Shown here: positions 19,151-30,509 of the stretch, one piece after another
How the letters are laid out: the number at the start of each line of letters is the position of its first letter
Numbering within the stretch: the stretch's first letter is position 1
Source: Nitratireductor arenosus
GTDB lineage: Bacteria > Pseudomonadota > Alphaproteobacteria > Rhizobiales > Rhizobiaceae
NCBI RefSeq assembly: GCF_009742725.1
Contig: NZ_WPHG01000001.1
Location: forward strand, 718,001-782,000
Length of the DNA: 64,000 nucleotides
Reading direction: 5' to 3'
The notes under the pieces: model-generated
Told to the model about the DNA's origin: nothing
Database searches by the model: none
The model's input: the letters and a program-made list of their open reading frames with translations, nothing else
Position numbers and translations under genes: made by a program

Positions 19151-21776
19151 TGACGATTCTCCGCAGCACCACAATCACCTTGCGCGGCGCCTTGCCGTCA
19201 AGCGCCTTTGTCACGACGTCCAGATCGAGGGCCGCCCGTTCGACGGCAGCTTGATCCGCGTCGCGGGCAATTGTCAAATCGCCCCGCTTCTTGCCGTTGA
19301 TCTGCACGGGATAGGTGAATTGGTCGTCGACCACCAGCGCCGCGTCATAGGCCGGCCAGGCGCGTTCTCCGGCCAATCCGGCTTCGGAACCAGCGAGCGC
19401 GACCCAGCATTCCTCGGCCAGATGCGGCATCATCGGTGCGATCATCACGATGAGGAATTCGAGCGCCTCGCGCGCGGCACCGGCGACGGACGGATCGGCC
19501 TTGCCCTCGGCGACCGCCGCCAGCGGCGCCTGCAAGACGTTGGTCAGTTCGTAGAGGCGGGCGACAGCCTTGTTGAAGGCAAGCTTTTCGATGTCCTCGC
19601 CAACGGCCTTGACCGTCTTGTGCGCGGCCCTGGAAACCGCCACCGCCTCGCCGGTGCGCGCGGTCACCGGCCGCACGTCGCCAAGCAGCGGCGCGGCGCC
19701 CGACACCAGTCGCCACAAACGCTGCACGAAGCGATGCGCACCTTCCACGCCAGCCTCCGTCCAGATCACGTCGCGGTCGGGCGGCGAGTCGGACAGCATG
19801 AACCAGCGCGCCGTGTCGGCGCCGTAGCTGGCGATAATGTCATCGGGATCGACGACATTCTTCTTCGACTTCGACATTTTCTCGATCGGGCCGATGACCA
19901 GCTTCTCGCCGGTGGCGATCAGTGTCGCCTGGCGCGTGCCGCCGCCATCCTCGACCCTGATTTCGGCCGGCGTCACGAAACCGCCGGACCCCTTGTAGGT
20001 CTCGTGCACGACCATGCCCTGCGTGAACAGGCCTTCGAACGGCTCCTCGACGGCGTTCAGATGGCCGGTCGCCTTCATCGCGCGGGCAAAGAAACGCGAA
20101 TAAAGCAGGTGCAGGATCGCGTGCTCGACCCCGCCGATATACTGGTTGACGGGCAGCCAGCCATCCTTGCCGTCGACATAGGCCAGCGTCGTCGGCCGTT
20201 CCGTATTCCAAGGATCGGTAAAACGGGCGAAATACCACGACGAATCGACGAAAGTGTCCATCGTGTCGGTGTCGCGCTCGGCCGCGCCGCCGCATTGCGG
20301 ACAGGCGACGTGTTTCCAGTCCGAATGATGGTCGAGCGGGTTGCCGGGCTTGTCGAAACTGACGTCCATGGGCAGCTCGATCGGCAATTGTTCATCCGAG
20401 ACCGGCAACGAGCCGCAGGCGGCGCAGTGGATCACCGGGATCGGACATCCCCAGTAGCGCTGGCGCGATATCAGCCAATCGCGCAGCCGGAACTGCACCT
20501 TGCGTTCGGCCATCGGGCGATTGCCCGAGGGAATCTTCTCCAGCCGCTGCGCGACCTTGTCGAAGGCCGCCTCGGGCTTCATGCCGTCGAGAAAGCGCGA
20601 ATTGATCATCACCCCGTCGTCGACATAGGCCTCGTCGATGATCTGGAAGGTCGCCGCGTCCGCGCCCTCCGGCATCACCACCGGCACGACCGGCAATCCG
20701 TATTTGTTGGCGAAGTCGAGGTCGCGCTGATCGCCCGAGGGGCAGCCGAAAATCGCGCCGGTGCCGTAATCCATCAAAACGAAATTGGCGACATAGACCG
20801 GCAGCGTCCAGCTCTCGTCGAAAGGGTGGACGACGCGGATGCCGGTGTCGAAGCCCTTTTTCTCGGCGGTCTCCAGGGCGGCGACCGACGTGCCCATGCG
20901 CCGGCATTCCTCGCAGAACGCCGCCAGTTCGGAATTTGTCGCCGCCGCCTTCCTGGCCAGCGGATGGTCGGCAGCAATCGCCATGAACGAGGCGCCAAAA
21001 ATCGTGTCCGGCCGCGTCGTATAGACCTCCAGCTCGGTTTCGCCCTGCGGCGCGGTTTCCGCCGCGAGCGGCCAGCGGATCAGCAGGCCTTCGGAGCGGC
21101 CGATCCAGTTCTGCTGCATCAACCGGACTTTTTCGGGCCAGCGCTCAAGCGTGTCGAGCCCGCCGAGCAGGTCCTGGCTCATCGACGAGATCTTGAAGAA
21201 CCATTGCGTCAGGTCGCGCTGCTCGACCGGCGCGCCGGAGCGCCAGCCTCGCCCCTCGATCACCTGCTCGTTGGCGAGCACCGTCATGTCGACCGGATCC
21301 CAGTTGACCTTGGCCGATTTGCGTTCGACGAGACCCGCCTTCCAGAAATCGAGGAACATTTTTTGCTGATGCTTGTAGTAGGACGGATCGCAGGTGGCGA
21401 ACTCGCGCGCCCAGTCGAGCGACAGGCCCATCGTCTTCAACTGGCCCTTCATCGTCTCGATATTGGCATAGGTCCAGTCGCGCGGATTGACCTTGTTGTC
21501 GCGCGCCGCGTTCTCGGCCGGCAGGCCGAAGGCGTCCCAGCCCATCGGATGCAGCACGTTGTGGCCCGTCGCCCGCTTGTAGCGCGCCACCACGTCGCCC
21601 ATCGTGTAGTTGCGCACATGCCCCATATGAATGCGGCCCGACGGATAGGGGAACATCTCCAGCACGTAGTATTTCGGGCGTGGATCGTCGTTTTTCGTCT
21701 CGAACAGCTTTCGCTCGGACCACACTTTCTGCCAGCGTGGTTCTGAGACGCGGGGATTGTATCGCTCGGTTGCCAT
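19137..21776 (-). CDS. leuS: Leucyl-tRNA synthetase
   Basis: 879 residues from ATG 21776 (Met-Ala-Thr-Glu-Arg-Tyr-Asn-Pro), the usual start; an upstream in-frame ATG is not needed. The HIGH motif is [11 protein letters not shown] near residues 41-51. The KMSKS loop begins at Lys633. Between them is the CP1 editing domain with Thr-Thr-Arg-Pro-Asp-Thr-Ile-Phe-Gly. It charges tRNA-Leu in the cytoplasm. It is divergent from the YggS-like gene. Confidence 0.97.
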   Translation of the reverse strand: MATERYNPRVSEPRWQKVWSERKLFETKNDDPRPKYYVLEMFPYPSGRIHMGHVRNYTMGDVVARYKRATGHNVLHPMGWDAFGLPAENAARDNKVNPRDWTYANIETMKGQLKTMGLSLDWAREFATCDPSYYKHQQKMFLDFWKAGLVERKSAKVNWDPVDMTVLANEQVIEGRGWRSGAPVEQRDLTQWFFKISSMSQDLLGGLDTLERWPEKVRLMQQNWIGRSEGLLIRWPLAAETAPQGETELEVYTTRPDTIFGASFMAIAADHPLARKAAATNSELAAFCEECRRMGTSVAALETAEKKGFDTGIRVVHPFDESWTLPVYVANFVLMDYGTGAIFGCPSGDQRDLDFANKYGLPVVPVVMPEGADAATFQIIDEAYVDDGVMINSRFLDGMKPEAAFDKVAQRLEKIPSGNRPMAERKVQFRLRDWLISRQRYWGCPIPVIHCAACGSLPVSDEQLPIELPMDVSFDKPGNPLDHHSDWKHVACPQCGGAAERDTDTMDTFVDSSWYFARFTDPWNTERPTTLAYVDGKDGWLPVNQYIGGVEHAILHLLYSRFFARAMKATGHLNAVEEPFEGLFTQGMVVHETYKGSGGFVTPAEIRVEDGGGTRQATLIATGEKLVIGPIEKMSKSKKNVVDPDDIIASYGADTARWFMLSDSPPDRDVIWTEAGVEGAHRFVQRLWRLVSGAAPLLGDVRPVTARTGEAVAVSRAAHKTVKAVGEDIEKLAFNKAVARLYELTNVLQAPLAAVAEGKADPSVAGAAREALEFLIVMIAPMMPHLAEECWVALAGSEAGLAGERAWPAYDAALVVDDQFTYPVQINGKKRGDLTIARDADQAAVERAALDLDVVTKALDGKAPRKVIVVLRRIVNVVV

Positions 21777-21914
21777 GACCGGTATTTCACTTAAGACAGG
21801 ATGCTGGAATATGTCGGGGCGGACCTTCACCACGGTTTGGTGAAGGCGTCAACTCCGGCACGGCGCCGCATGCGGCAACGGCCGGGGTCGGGATTACGAA
21901 TTCAAGGGCATAAC

Positions 21915-22577
21915 ATGGACAACGTCATCACCAGGCTTGCCGCCGTCAGGGCCGAAATCGCCAGTGCGGAGGAAGAAAACGACCGGCCCGCCGGGTCGGT
22001 GACGCTGGTGGCCGTTTCCAAGACCTTCGACGCCGCCGCGATCCGCCCGGCGATCGACGCCGGCCAGCGCGTGTTCGGCGAAAACCGGGTCCAGGAGGCG
22101 CAGGCCAAATGGCCGGCACTGAAGTCAGAGTTCGCCGATATCGAGCTGCGCCTGATCGGCCCGCTGCAATCCAACAAGGCCAGAGACGCGGTGGCGCTGT
22201 TTGACGTGATCGAGACCGTCGACCGCGACAAGATCGCCGCCGAACTGGCCAAGGAGATCGCCAGGCAGGAGCGGCGGCCACGGCTTTATGTCCAGGTCAA
22301 CACAGGCTCCGAGCCGCAAAAGGCCGGCCTCGACCCGCGCGAGGCCGTCGCCTTCGTGCACCGCTGTCGCGACACGCACGGGCTCGCCATCGAGGGCCTG
22401 ATGTGCATCCCGCCCGTCGAAGACAATCCCGGCCCGCATTTCGCGCTTTTGGACAAGCTTGCGGGCGAAGCCGGGCTCGATCGCCTGTCGATGGGCATGT
22501 CGGCCGATTTCCGGCTGGCAATCGCCTTCGGCGCCACCAGCGTGCGTGTCGGATCGGCGATCTTCGGCACACGCTGA
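21915..22577 (+). CDS. YggS family pyridoxal phosphate homeostasis protein
   Basis: 220 residues from ATG 21915; the open frame upstream overlaps the leuS promoter region and is not protein-like. PLP lysine is Lys36 in Val-Ala-Val-Ser-Lys. Gly-Glu-Asn-Arg-Val-Gln-Glu and Gly-Pro-Leu-Gln-Ser-Asn-Lys are family hallmarks, as is Ser-Met-Gly-Met-Ser-Ala-Asp near the end. It binds PLP and buffers vitamin B6 without a known enzyme activity. Confidence 0.93.
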   Translation: MDNVITRLAAVRAEIASAEEENDRPAGSVTLVAVSKTFDAAAIRPAIDAGQRVFGENRVQEAQAKWPALKSEFADIELRLIGPLQSNKARDAVALFDVIETVDRDKIAAELAKEIARQERRPRLYVQVNTGSEPQKAGLDPREAVAFVHRCRDTHGLAIEGLMCIPPVEDNPGPHFALLDKLAGEAGLDRLSMGMSADFRLAIAFGATSVRVGSAIFGTR

Positions 22578-22617
22578 AACCGCGACCAGAGCCCTTTGCC
22601 GCCCGCTCCCGATGACG

Positions 22618-22890
22618 TCAGTGCAGCACGAGCTCGCCTTCGATGCTACGCCATTCGCTCGGCGCGATCAGCCGTTTGTGCGTATAGGCGATCGAGTGCA
22701 GCGGTCCGTCGAGCTTTTGCTTCCAGAAGTCGAGAAAGGCGCCGAGCACCGGAAAACGCGGCGCGATATCGTAGTCCTGCCAGACATAAGTCTGCAAAAG
22801 ATGCGGGTGGTCGGGCATGTGGTAAAGGATGCGGGCCGTCGTCAGCCCGTATCCCTCGAGCATCAGCTTCAGTTCGGTTTTGTCATCCAT
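22618..22890 (-). CDS. usg: Usg family protein
   Basis: 90 residues from ATG 22890. The sequence (Leu-Glu-Gly-Tyr-Gly-Leu-Thr-Thr-Ala-Arg-Ile-Leu-Tyr-His-Met-Pro-Asp-His near residues 12-29, then Gln-Thr-Tyr-Val-Trp-Gln-Asp-Tyr-Asp) matches the small Usg proteins of alphaproteobacteria. Function is unknown despite the historical link to tryptophan genes. It converges on the yggS-type gene with about 40 bases between. Confidence 0.85.
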   Translation of the reverse strand: MDDKTELKLMLEGYGLTTARILYHMPDHPHLLQTYVWQDYDIAPRFPVLGAFLDFWKQKLDGPLHSIAYTHKRLIAPSEWRSIEGELVLH

Positions 22891-23130
22891 GGCGAGCCCC
22901 TGGCACTCCGGTTCTCCTCCGCGAGCATATTGTGCGCCGCTTTGGTTAATGATTTCCTCAAATTCTCGTGGAGGCAAGAGCTATATCGTTTAATATCAAT
23001 ATCTTAGCAGCAAATCCGGTCGAGTGCTGACAGTCGGCCGGTCGGCCGCCGTGAGGTGGCTCGTCTCCTTAAGGCTTCCCTAACGTCCACCGCCTAGCCT
23101 TGGCCGGACTTACCGAACCCGGAGCCCGCC

Positions 23131-24120
23131 ATGGAGTGGTTATCCAGTATCCTCGTCATCATGTTTGGGGACTTTACGCTCCGTTTGATGCCGATCTATC
23201 TGGGCTCGACGATCGCGATCGCCGCCGCGCTCTATCTTTGGCGTTTCGGCTGGCGCTCGGGTCCCGGCTTCGTCGCCTGGCTCGTGCCGCGCCATATCTA
23301 TCTGCATCCCTCGCATATGGTCGATATCAAGCTGTTTGCGATCGGACACATTCTTGCGGTAGCCGGCGTTCTGAATCTCGTGATCATCCGCACGGCGGCG
23401 GCCGCCCTGACCGTGGCCGCGTTCGGCACATTTCTGCAAGTCTCACCCGGCACGACCGGCTGGAGCTTTGGCCAGATCGCGCTTGCGACTGTTCTGTTCG
23501 CGGTGGTGTCCGATTTCTGCACCTACTGGGTGCATCGGATCCATCACGACTATCCGGTGCTATGGCCGTTTCATTCCGTCCATCACAGCGCCGAAGTTCT
23601 GACCCCGGTTACGGTCTATCGCAAACACCCCGTCTACGACCTCATCTCGGACGCGTTCAGTTCGATGCTCATCGGCGCGGTCGCCGGCGTCCTGCTCGTG
23701 GCCATTTCGGCCGAAATCAGCATCGCATCGCTGGGCGGCGCGAACATCATCTTCGTCGTCTTCAACACAATCGGCGCCAATTTCCGTCACAGCCATATCT
23801 GGATCAGCTACGGCCCGGTGCTGGAACACATCTTCATCTCGCCCGCTCAACACCAGATTCATCACAGCCGAGCCGTGCTTCACCACGACAAGAACTATGG
23901 TGAAATTTTCGCCATCTGGGACTGGCTGTTCGGCACGCTCTATATCCCCGCGCGGGAAGAGCAGCTTGAATTCGGTCTCGCCGAGCGCGACGGCACGCCG
24001 GTGCCGCAGCCGCACCCGTCGCTGCGGCGGGCGCTCACCGACCCGGTCGCCCAAAGCTGGCATTCGCTGCGATCGCGGCTTTCCGCCGCGCCGGTGGTCG
24101 ACAACCCGCCGGCGGAGTGA
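23131..24120 (+). CDS. Sterol desaturase / fatty acid hydroxylase superfamily protein
   Basis: 329 residues with four or more membrane segments. The di-iron histidine motifs are all visible: His-Arg-Ile-His-His, His-Ser-Val-His-His and Gln-Ile-His-His, with a further Asn-Phe-Arg-His-Ser-His. These proteins hydroxylate or desaturate membrane lipids. The next gene overlaps its stop, so an acyl-lipid modification role for the pair is plausible but inferred. Confidence 0.88.
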   Translation: MEWLSSILVIMFGDFTLRLMPIYLGSTIAIAAALYLWRFGWRSGPGFVAWLVPRHIYLHPSHMVDIKLFAIGHILAVAGVLNLVIIRTAAAALTVAAFGTFLQVSPGTTGWSFGQIALATVLFAVVSDFCTYWVHRIHHDYPVLWPFHSVHHSAEVLTPVTVYRKHPVYDLISDAFSSMLIGAVAGVLLVAISAEISIASLGGANIIFVVFNTIGANFRHSHIWISYGPVLEHIFISPAQHQIHHSRAVLHHDKNYGEIFAIWDWLFGTLYIPAREEQLEFGLAERDGTPVPQPHPSLRRALTDPVAQSWHSLRSRLSAAPVVDNPPAE

Positions 24121-25292
24121 TGAACCCGACCTTTTCCACCTATCTGGATATGGTTCGCTTCTGCGCGGCGGTGACAGTGCTCTTTTCACACTTCGCTTAT
24201 GAACGCTTTTCGGGCGGCGATTTCATCTGGCTTCGCGAACTCAATCTCGGCAGCGATGCCGTCGTCGCCTTCTTCGTTCTATCCGGCCTGGTGATCGCCT
24301 ATACCGGCACAGTGAAGGATCGCACCGCGTCCGCCTATCTCTTCAACCGTGCCACGCGCATCCTGTCCGTGGCCGTGCCGGCGCTGCTGGTTACATTCGC
24401 GCTCGATCGGCTCGGCGCCGCGATCGATCCGGCGGGATATGACGGCTGGTGGTACGAGCGGCAATCATTGCCGGCCATGCTCTGGCACGGCCTCAGCTTT
24501 TCCAGCGAATGGTGGATCCCCGGCGCGCGTCTGGGCACCAACGGTCCCTACTGGTCGCTGAGTTATGAAGTCGCCTATTATGCCCTGTTCGCGGCCGCGT
24601 TTTTCCTGACGGGCCCGTCGCGCATCATCGTGCTCGCCGCCCTTGCCATCCTCGTTGGCCTGAAAGTGCTGCTGCTGCTGCCGGTCTGGCTGCTCGGCGT
24701 TCTCGTATGGCGCTCGATCCGTCGCGGCCTTTATCCCCGGTCGACGGCGCTTGGCATTGCCATGATTGTGCTGCCGCCACTGGTCTATGGCTTATGTCTT
24801 ATTTTCGACGCACCCGCGCATCTGTCGAACGTCACCACGCGAATGGCGGGTCTGGACGGAGCCAGCCTCGCGAAAATCCTCGGTTTCTCCGACGAATTTC
24901 TCTGGAATTCTCTGATTGGAGCGCTTTTCGCCACCCATCTTGTCGGCTTCGCCGGCTGGTGCGCCCGTCATGGCGGCGCGTGGCGGTCTTCAGTAGTCAC
25001 CTGGTTCGCCGGCGCCAGTTTTTCGCTCTATCTCGTGCACTATCCGGCACTGCAGTTTTTCGACGCGATACTGCCCGGCGAAGCGAGCGAGGGCTGGCGT
25101 CAGCTTCTCATGCTTTGCGCCACGCTGATCGTGTGTTTGGTTTTCGCCCAGCTGTTCGAGCGGCCCCTGGGACGTCTCCGAAGACGGTGTCTGGCATTGG
25201 CGAAAGCGGCGCGCAACGTCCACCGAAGCGGCCGCCGCCAGGCAGGCATCGCTCGGCAGATCCGTGTTTGGCGAAACGAATCCAATGTCTAA
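24120..25292 (+). CDS. Acyltransferase 3 family membrane protein
   Basis: 390 residues from ATG 24120; the ATG shares its A with the TGA of the preceding gene, and GGAG is at the right distance. A GTG one codon upstream is the alternative. The N-terminus Tyr-Leu-Asp-Met-Val-Arg-Phe-Cys-Ala-Ala and the Ser-His-Phe site match OatA-like acyltransferases. Some ten membrane segments follow. Such enzymes O-acylate surface sugars or lipids. The C-terminal 30 residues are Arg-rich and cytoplasmic. Confidence 0.88.
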   Translation: MNPTFSTYLDMVRFCAAVTVLFSHFAYERFSGGDFIWLRELNLGSDAVVAFFVLSGLVIAYTGTVKDRTASAYLFNRATRILSVAVPALLVTFALDRLGAAIDPAGYDGWWYERQSLPAMLWHGLSFSSEWWIPGARLGTNGPYWSLSYEVAYYALFAAAFFLTGPSRIIVLAALAILVGLKVLLLLPVWLLGVLVWRSIRRGLYPRSTALGIAMIVLPPLVYGLCLIFDAPAHLSNVTTRMAGLDGASLAKILGFSDEFLWNSLIGALFATHLVGFAGWCARHGGAWRSSVVTWFAGASFSLYLVHYPALQFFDAILPGEASEGWRQLLMLCATLIVCLVFAQLFERPLGRLRRRCLALAKAARNVHRSGRRQAGIARQIRVWRNESNV

Positions 25293-25399
25293 TGTTGTGC
25301 CCGCCGGGCGAATGGTAATAATGCCGCCGACGCGCCCGCGAGGCACAATCACGGCAGCGCAACGGCTTGCCGATCCCGGTTTGGAGGAATGAGGAAATA

Positions 25400-27355
<1,956 letters not shown>

Positions 27356-27510
27356 CTGCCTATGTCGCGTGATTGTGCCCGCCAGCAATAGTGGCAGACG
27401 GGGAAATGACCGAAAAGATGGTTCTCACGGCGATTTGATGGCCATCAAACTATATCGCCGTGATATTGAACGATTTCGCACAGCGAATGCGGCGAAGCCG
27501 GTTCAAGAAA

Positions 27511-27867
27511 ATGAGAAAGCTCGGGAAACTGTTTCCTGTCGTCCTGCTCGCGATCCTGGCTTCGGGATGCGCTCAGCGGGTAACGTACTATCTGTCACAG
27601 GACGCGTACTACAAATTTGACGTCAAGTACGAGGACGACGGCTTCGCTGCCGACAGCGACCAGTTTGTTTATCGCCTCGACGACAAGGGAATGTGGCAGC
27701 GCATTTCTCAAAATTACGACAATCCCGAACTCCTGCAAACCGTCGCCACGGCGAGAACCCGCATTACGCCGGCGGCAGCCGAGACGGAGGCAAAGCGACG
27801 GCGTTGCGGCGCCGTAAGCCGGTGCGACGACGCGCCCGATGACAGTCGTGAAGGTGGTACACTTTAG
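27511..27867 (+). CDS. Small lipoprotein of unknown function
   Basis: About 118 residues from ATG 27511; in-frame starts at 27487 (ATG) or 27460 (GTG) would lengthen the basic N-region. The signal sequence ends in Leu-Ala-Ser-Gly-Cys, a good lipobox. The mature part begins Ala-Gln-Arg-Val-Thr-Tyr-Tyr-Leu-Ser and is rich in Tyr and Asp early on, with an Arg/Cys-containing tail. No clear Shine-Dalgarno is present, so the start is uncertain. I do not recognise the family. Confidence 0.55.
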   Translation: MRKLGKLFPVVLLAILASGCAQRVTYYLSQDAYYKFDVKYEDDGFAADSDQFVYRLDDKGMWQRISQNYDNPELLQTVATARTRITPAAAETEAKRRRCGAVSRCDDAPDDSREGGTL

Positions 27868-28122
27868 ATCGTAGCGATAGCCCTGTCGGCACGGCAGTCA
27901 GAAGCGGGGCTGTATCGAAAGCCGCGCGCCTGCACGTCGATTCTTGATTCACACGGCGGCCGAAGCCGCCCGGGCGACGCCGCCATCCTGCATGGCAGCG
28001 CGAGCGGACAGATATCCTGCGGCGGCATCGCCTGGGCGGAAGTACTTGTCATCAGCGCGGTGCGGCGCAGGACTTGCATTCGGGAACTTTCAACTCCACA
28101 TTCGGCCCGTGTTCAACGAAAC

Positions 28123-28137
28123 GAAAGGAGGTGATCC
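28123..28137 (+). promoter_or_regulatory. Extended Shine-Dalgarno (15-nt complement to 16S 3' end)
   Basis: GAAAGGAGGTGATCC is a perfect 15-nt complement of the alphaproteobacterial 16S rRNA 3' end. The core GGAGG is 7 bases from the ATG at 28139. Ordinary genes in this window show 4-7 matching bases. A candidate promoter TTGCAT at 28074 with CACATT 17 bases later is weak. Confidence 0.88.
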
Positions 28138-28138
28138 G

Positions 28139-28207
28139 ATGTCGAGTGATTTCGTTTGCCGTAGTGTGGTTTCGGCGGATTGCCTTGTCGGGGAGCGGCC
28201 TTCCTGA
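28139..28207 (+). CDS. 22-residue ORF with extended Shine-Dalgarno (rre-type)
   Basis: The ORF encodes a 22-residue peptide (MSSDFVCRSVVSADCLVGER, then Pro-Ser), ending in TGA. It has two Cys and no hydrophobic stretch. From memory, genes called rreB in Bradyrhizobiaceae and rreR in the Rhodobacter lineage share this plan: a tiny ORF behind an SD of 16 or more nt, with expression controlled at the ribosome. That resemblance is by layout, not by peptide sequence. The transcript probably ends in the hairpin at 28262-28305. The peptide itself may matter less than the RNA. Confidence 0.72.
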   Translation: MSSDFVCRSVVSADCLVGERPS

Positions 28208-28227
28208 TCAGGGCGTGACGCGCGGCC

Positions 28228-28246
28228 GGTGATTGCGATCACCTCC
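28228..28246 (+). promoter_or_regulatory. Anti-Shine-Dalgarno mimic in the same transcript
   Basis: GATCACCTCC at 28237-28246 is identical to the 16S 3' end and is the perfect reverse complement of GGAGGTGATC at 28127-28136. Its first part can also form a local hairpin, GGTGAT (28228-28233) with ATCACC (28238-28243) around TGCG. The two pairings exclude each other, which would allow a switch between a free and a masked SD. Confidence 0.6.
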
Positions 28247-28261
28247 AGCGACCGCGCTACG

Positions 28262-28305
28262 AACGGAAACACGGAGGGTCGCCTTGCCGGGCGGCCCTTT
28301 CCGTT
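28262..28305. terminator. Imperfect long hairpin, probable bidirectional terminator
   Basis: Inner stem 28275-28283 with 28290-28298 (one G-U) and outer stem AACGGAA 28262-28268 with TTCCGTT 28299-28305, bulged in between. It separates the small ORF from the convergent TadG-like gene that stops at 28315. The T-tail is modest in each direction. Confidence 0.6.
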
Positions 28306-28314
28306 TCAAAGGTT

Positions 28315-29673
28315 CTATTTGATGATCGCCAGCCGTTCGATATTGCTGGCGATCTCCTGAAAGGCGGCGTCGAGTTCCTGGCCGCTCGCCGCCTCGAAAT
28401 AGTGCTGGATCGAACCCCGGTCGGGCGAGGCGCAGGCCTGCATGACCTGCTTGGCATTGCGTTCGCGCAACTGAAAGCCGACGGTGAAGATCTCGATCCC
28501 CTGCTTTTTCATTTCCTCGCAGAGCCTTTCGGCCTGGTTGCGCGAGCGGCGGGACTGACCGCCCTTTGTGGTCCCACCCCTGGGCACGCCGGCGAAGGCG
28601 GTGTTGAACTCGCCGTCGGTCATCAGGATGGCGAATTTGCCGACCTTCTTGGCATTGGACGCAAGTGGCCGCGACCCGGCGGGCAGCACATCCGCCCATT
28701 TGCGTGACAACATATACCAGCTCCACTGGATGCCGATATGGCCCGCCGTATGGCCGCTCGCACGGAACGCCCCGATCGTCGCCTTCAGTCGCGACGCGTC
28801 GGCGGTCAGCGGTTCCAATGCAGCCGAAGGGCAGAAGGCCAGCCGGTAGTCGCGATTGACCATAGCCTTGCGCGGCGATGCATCGGTGAATTGCTGCGCG
28901 CCCTTGCGTTCGGTCGCACAGGAATCGGGCCGGCGCGAACCGTCCAGCAGCAGACCCGTTTTACGCAGGCTGGCTGAGACGAACCCGTTGTCTTCCAGCA
29001 CCGGCGGTTCGCCAGTGGTAAACCCCGCTTCCACATGCACCACCGGCGCCAGCACGCCGGTATTGACCGCGTCGGCATATGGCACGATTGCGAGGCGCAC
29101 CCGCGGATCGGTCGCGTTCTGACCGGAAAGGAAGGTGTCGACGACATTGCTTGCGGCTGCCTGGAGGTCACGCAGCTTTCTCCCGCTCATCGAGCCGGTG
29201 ATGTCGAGCATCATCGCAACCTCGATCTTGCGGTCGGAATAGAGTGCTGTCGATTCCACCTGGATCAGCCGCGACGCCGATGCCTTGAAGACGGGAAAGG
29301 CCAGATCGATCTCGGTGCTGGCCACCGCCGAAACGGTACGCGCCTGCCTGTCGATGGTCACCCTGTCGAGCGTGATCCGGTCTTGATTGGCGAAGCCCGT
29401 CGAACCATTCGCCTTCACGAAGGCAAGGACCAGCGCATCGACATCGTCCGGCGCGACCTTCCCGGTGGTGAGGTCGCGCGCCGTCGAGGTCACCGCTGAG
29501 TCGAGCGCGTTCGACAGGTTCGAGCGGGTCAGCGTAATTTGGGCCAGGTTCATCGCAAACCCGCCGCCGGCGACCAACGCCGACGCTACCGCGGCGGTCG
29601 CCAGGGCGAAATTGCCCGAACGGTCGGACCTGAATTCCCGCAGCCGACTGCAAAATCCCGTTCTGGCGCGCAT
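28315..29673 (-). CDS. TadG-like pilus assembly protein with VWA domain
   Basis: 452 residues from ATG 29673, behind GAGGAAGA; an upstream ATG at 29745 has no such site. Residues 18-45 form the TadE/TadG-type membrane segment (Arg-Ser-Gly-Asn-Phe-Ala-Leu-Ala). A VWA domain has the MIDAS motif Asp157-Ile-Thr-Gly-Ser161-Met-Ser and a later Leu-Met-Thr-Asp-Gly-Glu. Cys residues suggest disulphides outside the cytoplasm. No other Tad genes are nearby, so it is an orphan, and attachment to a Flp pilus is inferred only from the domain plan. Confidence 0.82.
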   Translation of the reverse strand: MRARTGFCSRLREFRSDRSGNFALATAAVASALVAGGGFAMNLAQITLTRSNLSNALDSAVTSTARDLTTGKVAPDDVDALVLAFVKANGSTGFANQDRITLDRVTIDRQARTVSAVASTEIDLAFPVFKASASRLIQVESTALYSDRKIEVAMMLDITGSMSGRKLRDLQAAASNVVDTFLSGQNATDPRVRLAIVPYADAVNTGVLAPVVHVEAGFTTGEPPVLEDNGFVSASLRKTGLLLDGSRRPDSCATERKGAQQFTDASPRKAMVNRDYRLAFCPSAALEPLTADASRLKATIGAFRASGHTAGHIGIQWSWYMLSRKWADVLPAGSRPLASNAKKVGKFAILMTDGEFNTAFAGVPRGGTTKGGQSRRSRNQAERLCEEMKKQGIEIFTVGFQLRERNAKQVMQACASPDRGSIQHYFEAASGQELDAAFQEIASNIERLAIIK

Positions 29674-29942
29674 GCCTGTCTTCCTCTGCAACGAATGGAC
29701 GTGTCGCGAAGAGCCATGCAGGTTTCTTGCCAGAGGCACGGGCAAACCGGCCCGTTCCCGGCCTATCTTGCCAAGATACTGATTTCATTATCATTCGGTG
29801 GAAAACAGGGTTACCGCGCCGTTAACATCGATACGGGACAAAGACCGGGCTGGAAACCCGTGCCGGCCTGGTCGTCCGATCCCGGCGCCGCCGGCCGCCC
29901 CCTGTCCCGAAAGAACACAAATCACAACAGCGGCACCCGGCC

Positions 29943-30410
29943 TCAACACCATCCGTCCCGGCGTCCGCCGCTATAAGGCCGCACGACGGAGAGCGCCAGC
30001 AACGCCGGCGCGAGCGCGGTGCCGTCCAAGGTGGTCACGTCGGCCAGCACCCGGCCGTAATATTTACCGCCCGACACGTTGGAGATCGCGACCCACCCAT
30101 GTCCGACTATCCCCTCGAGGGCGGCACGGGCAACGCGCGCGGCGCGGCGTTCGCGCCAACATCTGCTCTTAAGCTCCGGGGCGTCGATGCCGCGCAGGCG
30201 CACCGTGACCGCGAGCCGGTTCCCCGGCCACAACAGCGCCTCGGCTGAAAGTGTGTCGCCGTCGATCACTCTCACCACCCGCGCCTCGACGGGGCCGCGA
30301 AACATGTCGCCGGCCGCGAGCTGTGGCGCCCATGTCAAGACGGTCGCCGACTGAATCACGACGAGGAGGAGAAGGCGCAGACGATTGTGAGGTGCGGCAG
30401 GGACAAGCAT
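29943..30410 (-). CDS. Secreted thermonuclease-like protein (SNase domain)
   Basis: 155 residues with a signal peptide (Leu-Arg-Leu-Leu-Leu-Leu-Val-Val-Ile). The staphylococcal-nuclease fold is indicated by Val-Ile-Asp-Gly-Asp-Thr-Leu, Arg-Leu-Arg-Gly-Ile-Asp-Ala-Pro-Glu and Lys-Tyr-Tyr-Gly-Arg-Val-Leu-Ala. The Asp and Arg positions needed for catalysis are largely present. It is likely a periplasmic or extracellular nuclease. It stands alone, on the minus strand. Confidence 0.8.
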   Translation of the reverse strand: MLVPAAPHNRLRLLLLVVIQSATVLTWAPQLAAGDMFRGPVEARVVRVIDGDTLSAEALLWPGNRLAVTVRLRGIDAPELKSRCWRERRAARVARAALEGIVGHGWVAISNVSGGKYYGRVLADVTTLDGTALAPALLALSVVRPYSGGRRDGWC

Positions 30411-30509
30411 GGTTGTAGGAATATATTCTTATATTCCCGTCAAACGCAAGGGCTGCGCGCAACCGTCGTGCAAAAAACCCCGACTGGCCGGCGTGATGCC
30501 GCCGAGCGC

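Noticed and set aside
19050-21746. 898-codon plus-strand open frame opposite leuS
   Set aside because: Mirror of the real leuS codons in GC-rich DNA; Arg/His-rich with no recognisable motif.
28083-28113. GGAAC box upstream of the small ORF as a general-stress (EcfG) promoter
   Set aside because: No GTT element at the required 16-17 base spacing.
28237-28246. 16S rRNA 3' end fragment suggesting an rRNA gene
   Set aside because: Only 10 bases match and there is no flanking rRNA sequence; better explained as an anti-SD mimic.
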